Below, one piece after another: positions 1 to 7,970 of a stretch of 64,000 nucleotides of DNA. The notes under the pieces are model-generated. The model had not been told where the DNA came from, made no database searches, and saw only the letters and a list, made by a program, of their open reading frames with translations. The stretch's first letter is position 1; every line of letters begins with the position of its first letter. Source of the DNA: Bartonella sp. B1099 (GTDB taxonomy: Bacteria; Pseudomonadota; Alphaproteobacteria; Rhizobiales; Rhizobiaceae); contig NZ_CALYLN010000001.1 of assembly GCF_944801835.1 (NCBI RefSeq), forward strand, positions 1,382,522 to 1,446,521, read 5' to 3'. The translations under genes and the position numbers were made by a program.

Positions 1-75
1 GAATTACCACTTGTGAGTTCACTACGGGTGGCTCTTAATACGCTTCAGAAGCACTTTTTACAAAAGTAGATACTA

Positions 76-534
76 TCAACCCAATATATAGGGAATGGCA
101 ATAACAGATAATGCCGTCATTATTGCGAATAAACATGCAGGAATCTTTAGTCTAAATCGCCAGAGTATGTTAATTGGGAGAGACATTATGGTAACGATTA
201 CGAAGCCTATTACGAACCATTCTATTATCTTATTTCTATTAAAATAATGTTTTAAGAATTCATTATATGTTTTTTCCTCTATAGCAGTTATTGTAAATTT
301 ATCTCTAGGGAGCTCGTTTAATTCATTAGAATAAATATAATCAAGAATTTCTTCTGAAGCACAAGTAACAAAAGATGATCGATTTTGTATGTCACGGAAA
401 ACAGGAATTTTGCCATCTAGACATAGATGTTCCGAAGAAGCATTTTTTGTTGACGGTTGACTACTTACATGACCAGTGAATAAGATACTTATTATCCCGA
501 ATAAGACAATTTTCTTTAAATATGGCATTAACAT
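76..534 (-). CDS. small secreted or membrane protein of unknown function
   Basis: The 152-residue product has a basic, hydrophobic N-terminus typical of a signal peptide (about residues 1-25, ending near VSSQ). A polar central domain of about 75 residues contains two cysteines (C38, C58). Two hydrophobic segments follow near the C-terminus (about residues 104-122 and 132-150), so it is probably anchored in the inner membrane with its central part in the periplasm. I do not recognise the family. It is read divergently from the phage-like cluster on its right, and the 209 bp between them hold that cluster's promoter and leader. It may be a host gene at the edge of the phage island. An upstream Met (MLMP) gives two possible starts. 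Confidence 0.6.
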   Translation of the reverse strand: MLMPYLKKIVLFGIISILFTGHVSSQPSTKNASSEHLCLDGKIPVFRDIQNRSSFVTCASEEILDYIYSNELNELPRDKFTITAIEEKTYNEFLKHYFNRNKIIEWFVIGFVIVTIMSLPINILWRFRLKIPACLFAIMTALSVIAIPYILG

Positions 535-615
535 TAGATTTTATCTTTTTTTATTAATTACATTTTCATCTAATATCGATTCCCTTTGAAATTATCAATA
601 TGTGTTATTTTTATG

Positions 616-644
616 TTGACAAAGTGTAGCAAATCGTATTTAAT
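616..644 (+). promoter_or_regulatory. sigma-70-type promoter of the podovirus-like cluster
   Basis: A perfect TTGACA (616-621) is followed after exactly 17 bp by TTTAAT (639-644), one mismatch from TATAAT. This is the best promoter match I noticed in the window. Transcription would start near 651. It points at the terminase genes and lies in the gap between two divergent genes. The start site is inferred. Confidence 0.7.
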
Positions 645-648
645 GACA

Positions 649-696
649 TTGCTGTACTTAGGTGTATTGTGTCTAATGAGGGTGATGTACAGTCAA
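649..696 (+). promoter_or_regulatory. leader hairpin preceding an intrinsic terminator
   Basis: CTGTAC (652-657) pairs perfectly with GTACAG (687-692). TTG/CAA at the base (649-651 with 694-696) extends the stem past one bulged T. The hairpin occupies nearly the whole leader between the predicted transcript start (about 651) and the terminator at 701, so its base could partly depend on the exact start site. Its position suits a regulatory leader that influences termination, but no competing antiterminator pairing is obvious. Confidence 0.4.
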
Positions 697-700
697 AAAT

Positions 701-724
701 CCCCGCAAATGCGGGGTTTTTTAT
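701..724 (+). terminator. intrinsic terminator upstream of the first structural gene
   Basis: CCCCGC (701-706) and GCGGGG (711-716) form a 6-bp GC stem with an AAAT loop, followed by a run of T. It lies about 50 nt downstream of the promoter at 616-644 and 20 nt before the real start of the first gene at 744. Most transcripts should stop here as a leader of about 75 nt unless termination is overridden. It also argues against the GTG at 669 as a start, since that frame would run through the terminator. Confidence 0.75.
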
Positions 725-743
725 TATCTGGAGGGTGTATTTT

Positions 744-1079
744 ATGACATCTGAAAATACAGAACAGGTTTTTCAAACAGCAAAAAAGTTGAGACCAGCG
801 AGGGCAGGTATGGGGCGTGTCAAAGGCGTTCCGAATAAAAATACACGTCTTCTTAAAGAGGCAATTATTAAAGCAGCTGAATTGGCAGGCAATAAGTATG
901 GCAAGGAAGGGCTAATTTCTTATTTAGAACAGCAAGCACTCAAATGCCCCGCGGCTTATTTAGCCTTGCTGGGTAAGATCTTGCCTTTGCAAGTGACGGG
1001 TGAGAATGGGGGCGCGATTAAGATCATAGGGCGTGTAGAAATTGCTCCTTTAACAATGAATGACGACAAGACAGATTAA
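744..1079 (+). CDS. probable terminase small subunit or DNA-recognition partner
   Basis: The 111-residue product is basic at the N-terminus, with RPARAGMGRVKGVPNKN at about residues 17-33 resembling the AT-hook-like start of several phage small-terminase or packaging proteins. A helical middle follows. It lies directly upstream of the large terminase and overlaps it by 20 bp, the usual place for a small subunit that recognises DNA for packaging. The start at 744 is chosen because GGAGGG lies about 10 nt upstream, whereas a longer frame from GTG 669 crosses a terminator. The role is inferred from position and size. Confidence 0.6.
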   Translation: MTSENTEQVFQTAKKLRPARAGMGRVKGVPNKNTRLLKEAIIKAAELAGNKYGKEGLISYLEQQALKCPAAYLALLGKILPLQVTGENGGAIKIIGRVEIAPLTMNDDKTD

Positions 1080-2388
1080 GATTGTACCAAAGCTTATTCC
1101 ACTTTTTGCAGGAGATGCTTTGGTGCGGGCAGCTTGGGGTGGACGAGGGTCTGGAAAGACAAGATCATTTGCCTTAATGGCGGCTTTAAAAGGCTATCAA
1201 TTTGGTATGCAGGGGATATCAGGCACTATTCTTTGTGCGCGTCAGTTTCAAAATTCGTTGGCAGAAAGTTCCTTGGAGGAAATTAAGCGCGCTATTGAAG
1301 CCCATGATTTTTTAAAAGATTATTACAAAGTTGGGGAAGCTTCGATTAAGTCAAATGATGGTCGTATAGCTTTTCAGTTTTCTGGACTAGACCGCAATAT
1401 TGCGAGTATCAAATCCATGGGGCGTATTTTGCTCTGTTGGGTTGATGAGGCAGAACCGGTTACAGAGACAGCTTGGCAGACGCTTATTCCAACATTGCGT
1501 GAAGAAGGAGAGGGCTGGAGAGCCGAGTTATGGGTAACATGGAACCCATTACGGGATAACGCACCGGTTGAGAAACGATTTCGCTTTTCAGACAATGAAG
1601 CGATTAAACGTGTAGAGATCAATTGGTCCGATAATCCGAAGTTTCCCAAGATCTTGAATGAAGCACGGCTTGATGATTTGAGATCCCGCCCCGAAACCTA
1701 TAAGCATATATGGGAAGGGGCTTATCTTACAGCGGTACAAGGTGCTTACTACCAAAAGGAAATGTTAGCAGCCGAGCAAGAGGGGCGGATAGGGCGTGTT
1801 GCCCGTGACCCATTAATGCAGATACGGGCGTTTTGGGATATTGGGGGAACGGGAGCCAAAGCAGATGCCACAGCGATATGGATAGCACAATTTGTTGGCA
1901 GAGAGATCAGAGTGCTGGATTATTACGAGGCACAAGGGCAGCCCCTTTCAGAGCATATTGGTTGGTTACGAGACAATGGTTACGAGAAGGCACTGATGGT
2001 TCTCCCCCATGACGGTGCAACCAGAGACCGTGTGCATAATGTGAGTTTTGAAAGTGCTCTTAATGATGCGGGTTTTGAAACGCAAGTCATTCCCAATCAA
2101 GGGGCTGGTGCAGTCAAAATGCGGATAGAGGCAGTGCGCCGTATCTTGCCCTCCGTTTGGTTTCACGAGGAAACAACGGTAGCGGGTCGTAAGGCACTGA
2201 ACTGGTATCATGAAAAATGGGATGAGAAGCGGGGGATTGGTTTGGGGGCAGAGCATGATTGGTCGAGTCATGGGGCAGATGCCTTTGGATTAATGTGTGT
2301 GGGTTATGAGCAACCGATACAGAAACATAAGAGACAAGCTTATAGCGGTAGAGAAGCTTATGAGAGTACGTCATGGATGGCAGAATGA
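1060..2388 (+). CDS. phage terminase large subunit (packaging ATPase-nuclease)
   Basis: The 442-residue protein has the TerL layout. Walker A GGRGSGKT is at residues 27-34 and a Walker B-like ILLCWVDE at 123-130. The C-terminal nuclease domain begins around AFWDIGGTG, with D260 as a probable metal ligand. It would cleave DNA and drive it through the portal into the prohead. It resembles the PBSX/P22-side Terminase_3 families. It overlaps the upstream gene by 20 bp and the portal gene by 16 bp, so the three are translated together. In a gene transfer agent this enzyme would package host DNA by headful, but the sequence alone cannot show that. Confidence 0.92.
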   Translation: MTTRQIKIVPKLIPLFAGDALVRAAWGGRGSGKTRSFALMAALKGYQFGMQGISGTILCARQFQNSLAESSLEEIKRAIEAHDFLKDYYKVGEASIKSNDGRIAFQFSGLDRNIASIKSMGRILLCWVDEAEPVTETAWQTLIPTLREEGEGWRAELWVTWNPLRDNAPVEKRFRFSDNEAIKRVEINWSDNPKFPKILNEARLDDLRSRPETYKHIWEGAYLTAVQGAYYQKEMLAAEQEGRIGRVARDPLMQIRAFWDIGGTGAKADATAIWIAQFVGREIRVLDYYEAQGQPLSEHIGWLRDNGYEKALMVLPHDGATRDRVHNVSFESALNDAGFETQVIPNQGAGAVKMRIEAVRRILPSVWFHEETTVAGRKALNWYHEKWDEKRGIGLGAEHDWSSHGADAFGLMCVGYEQPIQKHKRQAYSGREAYESTSWMAE

Positions 2389-4391
2389 TGCATGATGAAG
2401 AGCATTTAGAGCAAGATAGCAACGCTTCAGATCTGTCGATAGAAGGCTTGTTTCGCAAGCTTGTGAGTTGGTACAAAGAAGATGTTGAGCATGTGAACAA
2501 ATGGCGTGAGCATGCGCGTGAAGATTTTCGTTTTTACAATGGAGACCAGTGGAATGAAGCGGATTTAGCGGCATTAAAAGAGCAACGCCGCCCCGTTATG
2601 ACTTTTAATCGTATTGCACCATTGGTCAATGCGGTTGTGGGGTCAGAGCGTAATAACAAACGTGAAGTACAGTTTATTCCCCGTCAAATAGGAAAAGCGT
2701 TGCCAAGTGAATTGCTTACGGGGGCAGCCGAATGGTTTCGCGATATGGCACAAGCCGAATATGCGGACTCGGATGCTTTCCAAGATGCTGTCATTTGTGG
2801 CATGGGGTGGACTGATACACGTCTTGATTATGAGAATAGCCTTGATGGCGAGCCGGTTATCACGCGTTTAGATCCATTAAAGATGGTTTGGGACAGCGCG
2901 GCAGTGCAACCGAATTTAACGGATGCACAACGTATGTGGTATGTGGACCGCAAGCCTTTGGAAGTTGCAAGGCAAATGTTTCCAAAATCCCATTGGAGTG
3001 AACTGAGTGCAGATTGGGCGAAGGATGGGAATATTTATGAAGGGGTTCATCATAACGACTCAGAGGCTTATGATGATGAGAGAGGCATTGATGTTGAAAA
3101 CGGTCGACGGATGGTCACGCTCGTTGAATGTCGTTGGTTTGAAAACGAGCCATATTACAAAGCACCCGATTTAAGCACTGGAGAACTTCGTGATTATAGC
3201 GAGGAAGAATTTAAGCAACTTCAATGTATAATGCCCGATATTCAAGGAGCGGCTTTTAATAAAAAGGTGGTCAAGCGCGCTTTTTTAGGCAGAAAAGTTT
3301 TACTATGCCCCGATCAACCGATGGTTCCTGCTGGTCAATTGGGCTGGGAATGTATCACGGGTTATTTTGATAAAGTAGAGCGGCAATTTTATGGGGTTGT
3401 GCGTCCTACAAAAGATCCGCAACGGTGGGCGAATAAATATTTCAGTCAAGTGATGCATATTCTCAATAGCCAATCCAAAGGCGGGATTATGGCAGAAAGG
3501 GGGGCTTTTGAAGATGAAAGAGAAGCAGTAAAAAGTTGGAGTAGGGCAGATAGTATTACGGTTTTAAAAAATGGTGCTTTAGCAGGTGGCAAGATCCAAC
3601 CCAAGCCCGTAGCACAATTTCCAACGGGTTTTTTCCAATTGTTTAATGAGGCGAAAGAAGCGATTAACCAAGTCACAGGATTATCACCAGAGTTTATAGG
3701 AACGCGAGAAGTTTCACAAGCAGGGGTTTTGGAGGCACAACGACGTCAGTCCAGTTTAAATCTGCTTGCTTGTCTGTTTGATGGCTTGCGTTTGTATCGC
3801 AAAAGGCAAGGCAAGCTTATTTTGCACTTGATCCAGAATTATCTGTCTGATGGTCGTTTGGTGCGAATTTCTGGAGAGGAGAATGCGCAATACATTCCCT
3901 TAACTCGTGAAGCAGTGATGAGTGTTGATTACGATATTGTGGTAGATGATGCGCCAACCAGTCCGAATGAGAAAGAACGGACCTTTGGCATTATTACGCA
4001 ATTGTTACCATTGCTTCAAAATGCGGTTACACCGGATATCATGCTTGATTTGTTGCGTTATTCACCCTTGCCTGCGTCACTGCTTAATCGTGTGAGTGAG
4101 AAGGTTCAACAACAGCAGCAAATGGCTTACCAAGCCCAACAACAGATGACTCCAGAACAAGAAATGAAGTTGCAAGAAAAGCAGCAGGACATAGCAGCGA
4201 AAAGCCAAATGCAACAGATGGATTTACAAGGAAAGCAGATTGAATTGTTCATGCGTCAAAAGAGAGCAGAATTGGATTCAGAGTTGATGCAACAGAAACA
4301 TGAACTTGAACGGCAACGCATAATCAATGAACAGATGCAAAATCAGATCATGCGAGAGCGAGCGGCAACGTACAGAGGAAGAAGCATTTGA
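2373..4391 (+). CDS. P22-type portal protein
   Basis: The 672-residue product matches the large P22-like portal class: an N-terminal WREHAREDFRFYNGDQW region, a central stem/clip region with TGLSPEFIGTREVSQAG, and a Gln-rich coiled-coil C-terminus (about 570-660, many QQ and KQ pairs) like the P22 barrel. Twelve copies would form the ring through which DNA enters and leaves. It overlaps TerL upstream. Its length fits podovirus portals of 600-750 residues rather than HK97 types of about 400. Confidence 0.9.
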   Translation: MDGRMMHDEEHLEQDSNASDLSIEGLFRKLVSWYKEDVEHVNKWREHAREDFRFYNGDQWNEADLAALKEQRRPVMTFNRIAPLVNAVVGSERNNKREVQFIPRQIGKALPSELLTGAAEWFRDMAQAEYADSDAFQDAVICGMGWTDTRLDYENSLDGEPVITRLDPLKMVWDSAAVQPNLTDAQRMWYVDRKPLEVARQMFPKSHWSELSADWAKDGNIYEGVHHNDSEAYDDERGIDVENGRRMVTLVECRWFENEPYYKAPDLSTGELRDYSEEEFKQLQCIMPDIQGAAFNKKVVKRAFLGRKVLLCPDQPMVPAGQLGWECITGYFDKVERQFYGVVRPTKDPQRWANKYFSQVMHILNSQSKGGIMAERGAFEDEREAVKSWSRADSITVLKNGALAGGKIQPKPVAQFPTGFFQLFNEAKEAINQVTGLSPEFIGTREVSQAGVLEAQRRQSSLNLLACLFDGLRLYRKRQGKLILHLIQNYLSDGRLVRISGEENAQYIPLTREAVMSVDYDIVVDDAPTSPNEKERTFGIITQLLPLLQNAVTPDIMLDLLRYSPLPASLLNRVSEKVQQQQQMAYQAQQQMTPEQEMKLQEKQQDIAAKSQMQQMDLQGKQIELFMRQKRAELDSELMQQKHELERQRIINEQMQNQIMRERAATYRGRSI

Positions 4392-4404
4392 GAAAGGTGA
4401 AAGA

Positions 4405-5289
4405 ATGAATGCAGAAATGAATGAAGGACTAAATGAGGACTACAGAGTTGGAGCACCGGTGTTTGATGATGAAGGCTCTTTTGATGCCGTCAATGATGTG
4501 GAAACGGTTGAGAGCCATGATGTCACGGCTCCGGAGCCGATTGCAGAGCCCGTTGAACAGCCTTCAGAAATTGTCCCTATAGATCGGCAGCGCGCTGTAG
4601 AACAAGCCAATCAAGCCCGTGAAGCACTTGTCAAGTTTTATGAACAGCAACCCCAAGCGCCAATGGTTGAAGGAGAAGGTGCGCCTCCAGATTTACGTGA
4701 GGACCCTGTCCGTTTAGTGTCGTGGATGTTAGATAGGATTCAAAAGCAAGATGCGTATATTAGAGCACAACAAGATGTGCAAAGACAAGCGATTGAATAT
4801 CAAGAATTCAATGGACATTTGAATCAGTTTTTAGAAAATTCTGTTGCGTCAGTTAAGGATAAATACAGTGATTTTGATGCAGCGGCAGACTTTCTTTATG
4901 AGACGCGTGCAAAGCAGTTAAATGCATGGTCTTCTGTTTATCCAAATTATGCGCAAAAAAGCACGATAGATGCGATTATAGGGGATGAATTACGTACCAT
5001 TGTCGCGACGTGTGCACAAAAAGGCGTTAATCCGGCAGAAGAGCTTTATCGGATAGCGCAAAATCTAGGGTATCAGAACCAAGCGGTGCAAGTCAATGAT
5101 CAAATTGCAGCGCTCCAGAGTCGGCAGAATTCTGCGAGAACCTTAACGGCATCTGGTGGTGGGGGTGTAACAGGTCCTATGACTAAACAAACTCTTGCCA
5201 ATATGTCAGAGAAGGAATTTGATGCTTGGATAGCCAATCCAAAGAATGAAGCACGTTTTTATGAAATTATGGGTGCAGATCCCGATTAG
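4405..5289 (+). CDS. probable capsid scaffolding protein
   Basis: The 294-residue, acidic, Gln/Glu-rich protein lies between portal and capsid, the usual place for a scaffold. The N-terminal third is acidic and probably disordered (GAPVFDDEGSFDAVNDVE). The middle is helical, with coiled-coil-like stretches around IQKQDAYIRAQQDVQRQA. The C-terminus has a Gly-rich hinge (ASGGGGVTGPMTK) then a short helical tail that could bind coat protein. The start at 4405 is preferred because GAAAGGTGAAAG lies just upstream and an earlier ATG at 4327 is deep inside the portal gene. No protease signature is visible. Confidence 0.65.
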   Translation: MNAEMNEGLNEDYRVGAPVFDDEGSFDAVNDVETVESHDVTAPEPIAEPVEQPSEIVPIDRQRAVEQANQAREALVKFYEQQPQAPMVEGEGAPPDLREDPVRLVSWMLDRIQKQDAYIRAQQDVQRQAIEYQEFNGHLNQFLENSVASVKDKYSDFDAAADFLYETRAKQLNAWSSVYPNYAQKSTIDAIIGDELRTIVATCAQKGVNPAEELYRIAQNLGYQNQAVQVNDQIAALQSRQNSARTLTASGGGGVTGPMTKQTLANMSEKEFDAWIANPKNEARFYEIMGADPD

Positions 5290-5333
5290 GCAATAAGTTT
5301 TACAGCATAATCCGCCTTTGATGCGGGTTTTCC

Positions 5334-5356
5334 ACCGGCTTTAAGCCGGTTTTTTT
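5334..5356 (+). terminator. intrinsic terminator before the capsid gene
   Basis: ACCGGCT (5334-5340) pairs with AGCCGGT (5344-5350) around a TTA loop and is followed by seven T. A weaker hairpin (CCGC...GCGG, about 5312-5325) precedes it. It lies only 23 nt before the capsid ATG at 5379, so transcription reaching the capsid must read through or start anew nearby. Confidence 0.75.
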
Positions 5357-5378
5357 ACAGCAAAGAAAGGTAAAATAA

Positions 5379-6503
5379 ATGGCAACAACACATATAGGAA
5401 CCCATGATCCACAATCAGTGAAATTGTGGTCACAAAAATTAAGTAATGAAGTTTTGAAGGCAACGAAAATTGCCCCCTTGATTGGCAAAAGTTCAAACAG
5501 CATTATCCAGCTTTATAATGAAACCCATAAGAGTGCAGGGGATAGCGTTACATTCAGTTTGCTGGTGAATCTGTTTGGGGATGGTGTCACTCAAGGTGAA
5601 ACCCTAGAAGGCAATGAAGAAGCGCTTCAATTTATGAATGATAGGCTGGTCATTAACGAGCTCTTACATGCAGCGCGTGTAGCCAATGATGACTCGATTG
5701 ATCAACAGAGAATACTCCCGAATTTACGCAAGAAAGCCAAAGAAGGCTTGGTTCGCTGGTATGCCAATCGTTTAAGCATCATGTTCTTCCTACAGGTGTG
5801 TGGTTATACAGCGCGTACGATCAATGTTGATGGTCGAGAAGTGTACATTAAACCGGTTCATTACGGCTTTAATGAAATCATGGCACCAAGCAGTAAGCGC
5901 ATTATTCGTCCAGATGGCAAAACCAATGATGAAGATCTCAATGAGAAAGCCAAACATAGCTTTAGCCTTAAATTGATTGATGAAGCGGTTAAACAAGCTA
6001 AACTAGCTAATCCTCAAATTTCTCCGGTTCATGTTAATGGTGATGATGTTTACGTTCTCTATTTGCATCCCACTCAAGTGATGCAGTTGCGAACCAATAC
6101 AGCAGCCGGTGAATGGTTAGATATTCAAAAATCGGTTTATGCAACCTCTCGTGCGAAGAACCCAATCTTTGATGGTTCTCTTGGCATGTATAACGGGGTT
6201 GTTTTACGCGAAGCAATCCATGTCACCCATGGTGTTAAATCGACCGATCATACAGCGGTCAAAAGCGTGCGTCGTGCAGTGTTCTTGGGAGCGCAAAGTG
6301 CGATTATAGGTTTTGGTAAAAATCACAGTGCAACGCATTACACACTCAAAGAAGAATATTTTGATTATGAACGTGAATTTGGTGTTGCAGCGAAGACCTT
6401 GATAGGAATGAAGAAAACTCGTTTCCAAATGCCAAATAGTGCACAAACAGCACAAGATTTTGGAACGATTGTCATTCCTACCTACAGCGGTGAAGCAGCA
6501 TAA
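5379..6503 (+). CDS. major capsid protein, N4-gp56/DUF4043-like
   Basis: The 374-residue protein follows the scaffold and begins MATTHIGTHDPQSVKLWSQ, like the N4 gp56 family of coat proteins (DUF4043). The features I associate with that family are the early KxWSxxLxNEVLKATK segment, a SVTFSLL beta strand and the GETLEGNEEAL stretch. It would form the icosahedral shell. A good ribosome site (AAAGAAAGGT) sits upstream. It is not an HK97-type pro-head coat, since no linked protease exists in this cluster. A strong terminator separates it from the scaffold gene, which may set coat dosage separately. Confidence 0.82.
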   Translation: MATTHIGTHDPQSVKLWSQKLSNEVLKATKIAPLIGKSSNSIIQLYNETHKSAGDSVTFSLLVNLFGDGVTQGETLEGNEEALQFMNDRLVINELLHAARVANDDSIDQQRILPNLRKKAKEGLVRWYANRLSIMFFLQVCGYTARTINVDGREVYIKPVHYGFNEIMAPSSKRIIRPDGKTNDEDLNEKAKHSFSLKLIDEAVKQAKLANPQISPVHVNGDDVYVLYLHPTQVMQLRTNTAAGEWLDIQKSVYATSRAKNPIFDGSLGMYNGVVLREAIHVTHGVKSTDHTAVKSVRRAVFLGAQSAIIGFGKNHSATHYTLKEEYFDYEREFGVAAKTLIGMKKTRFQMPNSAQTAQDFGTIVIPTYSGEAA

Positions 6504-6524
6504 TTATTAAGGAGGAAAAAAGAC

Positions 6525-6905
6525 ATGGCAAATCATTTACCACCTCCATTACAAGGGAGAAATCTTCACACGCAACAGGTGAGTTTCTTACGGTTGAACA
6601 TATCGCATAAAGATAAACATCTCACAACGAAAATAGGAACTCTCCCTCGTGGTGCTTTGATCACGTCGATGAAAGCATTTGTTAAGACGGCGTTTTCAGA
6701 AGCGAAGTTGAAGATTGGCAGTACCGATGGGGGCAATGATTTTAGTGAAAAGGATATCAAAGCCCAAGGAACACAAGATTTTACACCAACAGATCAAAAG
6801 GTTTTTATTGCGAATGATAAGGAGGTTACTCTTTATGCCACCCGTGATAAAACCACGGATGCTGGTGAATGTGTTGTGGTCGTACAATTTGTGACAAATC
6901 ATTAA
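6525..6905 (+). CDS. small head protein, copy 1 (possible decoration or head-fibre protein)
   Basis: The 126-residue product begins MANHLPPPLQGRNLHTQQ and looks rich in beta strands. A paralogue of identical length follows at 6917. The gene lies directly after the capsid with a strong ribosome site (AAGGAGG). That position suits a capsid decoration or structural protein, as in many podoviruses, but I recognise no named family. Expression is probably high because it shares the capsid transcript. Confidence 0.55.
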   Translation: MANHLPPPLQGRNLHTQQVSFLRLNISHKDKHLTTKIGTLPRGALITSMKAFVKTAFSEAKLKIGSTDGGNDFSEKDIKAQGTQDFTPTDQKVFIANDKEVTLYATRDKTTDAGECVVVVQFVTNH

Positions 6906-6916
6906 GGGGATCAGAC

Positions 6917-7297
6917 ATGGCAGATCATTTACCACCTCCGTTACAGGGGAGAAATCTTCATACCCAGCAAGTAAGCTTTTTGCGGCTTAATTTTAGCTAC
7001 AAAGATAAAGAGAATGCACTGAGAATAGGCATTTTGCCTCGAGGGGCTTTAATTACTTCGATTAAGGTATTTGTTAAAACAGCCTTTTCGGACACGAAAG
7101 TGAAAATAGGCAGCACGGCTGGAGGGATTGAGTTTGGTGAGGCAGAAATCAAACAACAGGCAGTCAAAGAGGTCAAACCCACCAACCAAAAGGAATTTGT
7201 TCCTTATGATGAAGAGCTTACTCTCTATGCTAAAGCTGATAAGACAGTCCAAGCAGGTGAAGCAAGTATAGTCGTTGAATTTGTGACAAATCACTGA
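6917..7297 (+). CDS. small head protein, copy 2 (tandem paralogue)
   Basis: The product has 126 residues, the same as copy 1. Both share the PPPLQGRNLHTQQVSFLRLN start, the LPRGALITS motif and the VVxFVTNH ending. They diverge most in the middle (about residues 65-100), as expected for surface loops. The start at 6917 gives the paralogous N-terminus; a longer frame from 6869 lies inside the previous gene. It ends at a bidirectional terminator that closes the capsid block. Confidence 0.55.
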   Translation: MADHLPPPLQGRNLHTQQVSFLRLNFSYKDKENALRIGILPRGALITSIKVFVKTAFSDTKVKIGSTAGGIEFGEAEIKQQAVKEVKPTNQKEFVPYDEELTLYAKADKTVQAGEASIVVEFVTNH

Positions 7298-7300
7298 AAT

Positions 7301-7334
7301 TAAGGGGAAAGATCTATTAATTTCCCCTTATTTT
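7301..7334. terminator. bidirectional terminator between head genes and toxin-antitoxin pair
   Basis: TAAGGGGAAA (7301-7310) and TTTCCCCTTA (7321-7330) form a perfect 10-bp stem. T-rich sequence follows on the + side and T-rich sequence also follows on the - side. It separates the converging head genes (+) and antitoxin gene (-), whose stop codon it touches. Confidence 0.7.
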
Positions 7335-7620
7335 ATGAATTGCAAGATTGTACAGAGAGTTGCAAATTAAGGGCAGATAAGACAGCAACTAAGGTAGAAA
7401 GCTTGGGGTCTCCCGTTTTACTTAAGGAGCGGTATAATCCACTACGTTCACGATTGGTTTCTTTTGCTAAGGCACTCATATTTTGGGCTCTAGCAACGAT
7501 ACCAAGGGCATCTGCGATATGAGCGGCATCACCGGTTTTAAGAGCTTCATTGAGAAAAATTTGTTGTGACTCAATGTCTTTAAGATATTTTTCAGGTTCA
7601 AATGGGGTTATTTTCATCAC
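7333..7620 (-). CDS. antitoxin of a HigA/HI1420-like toxin-antitoxin pair
   Basis: The 95-residue protein has a C-terminal helix-turn-helix of the HI1420 type: residues from about 40 (IADALGIVARAQNMSALAKE) through LYRSLSKTGDPKLSTLVAVL. The N-terminal EPEKYLKD is typical of this addiction-module family. It would neutralise the RelE-like toxin encoded just upstream and repress the shared promoter. The toxin comes first and the genes overlap by about 23 bp, the usual order for HigBA/HI1419-HI1420 modules. It is antisense to the virion genes. Confidence 0.85.
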   Translation of the reverse strand: MMKITPFEPEKYLKDIESQQIFLNEALKTGDAAHIADALGIVARAQNMSALAKETNRERSGLYRSLSKTGDPKLSTLVAVLSALNLQLSVQSCNS

Positions 7621-7906
7621 TGTACTCCTCTTTTAATTTTAACGCTTGTTCAATATCTCTTTGCTGCGTTGATTTATCTCCACCGCATAACAAAAGGATA
7701 AAATCAGAGCCTTTTTGGGTAAAATAAATTCTGTAACCAGCCCCATAGTGGATACGTAATTCACCTATGCCATTAAAGAATTTAACATCACCGAAAAGTC
7801 CTTGTTTTAAGCGTACAACACGCTGAAGAATAATAGCCTTAACGCTTTTATCTTTAAGTTTCTTAAGCCAAGTATCAAATTCTATCGTTTTATGAATGAG
7901 TATCAT
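7598..7906 (-). CDS. RelE/HigB-type toxin (HI1419, Gp49 family)
   Basis: The product has about 102 residues from Met at 7906. It starts MILIHKTIEFDTWLKKLKDK and carries the family core GDVKFFNGIGELRIHYGAGYR then LLLCGGDKSTQQRDI, the pattern of the HI1419 killer proteins related to RelE mRNA interferases. It would cleave mRNA, probably on ribosomes. The start is chosen by family alignment; an ATG six codons upstream lies inside the operator-like palindrome. The pair is an insertion in an otherwise virion-only cluster and may help retain the island. Confidence 0.85.
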   Translation of the reverse strand: MILIHKTIEFDTWLKKLKDKSVKAIILQRVVRLKQGLFGDVKFFNGIGELRIHYGAGYRIYFTQKGSDFILLLCGGDKSTQQRDIEQALKLKEEYSDENNPI

Positions 7907-7908
7907 TA

Positions 7909-7924
7909 GTGCACTATAATGCAC
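7909..7924. promoter_or_regulatory. putative operator of the toxin-antitoxin pair
   Basis: The inverted repeat GTGCA-CTATAA-TGCAC lies 2-18 nt before the toxin start. It overlaps possible -10 sequences on both strands (TATAAT on +, CATTAT or TATTAT on -). Its position and symmetry suit autoregulation by the HTH antitoxin. Inferred from sequence only. Confidence 0.5.
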
Positions 7925-7970
7925 ATAATATGGAGTGTCAAGTTCGTTTCAATTAGGGAAAGGTATTTTA

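Noticed and set aside
669..743. GTG start at 669 for the first phage gene
   Set aside because: The extension runs through a strong intrinsic terminator and has no good ribosome site; ATG 744 with GGAGGG fits better.
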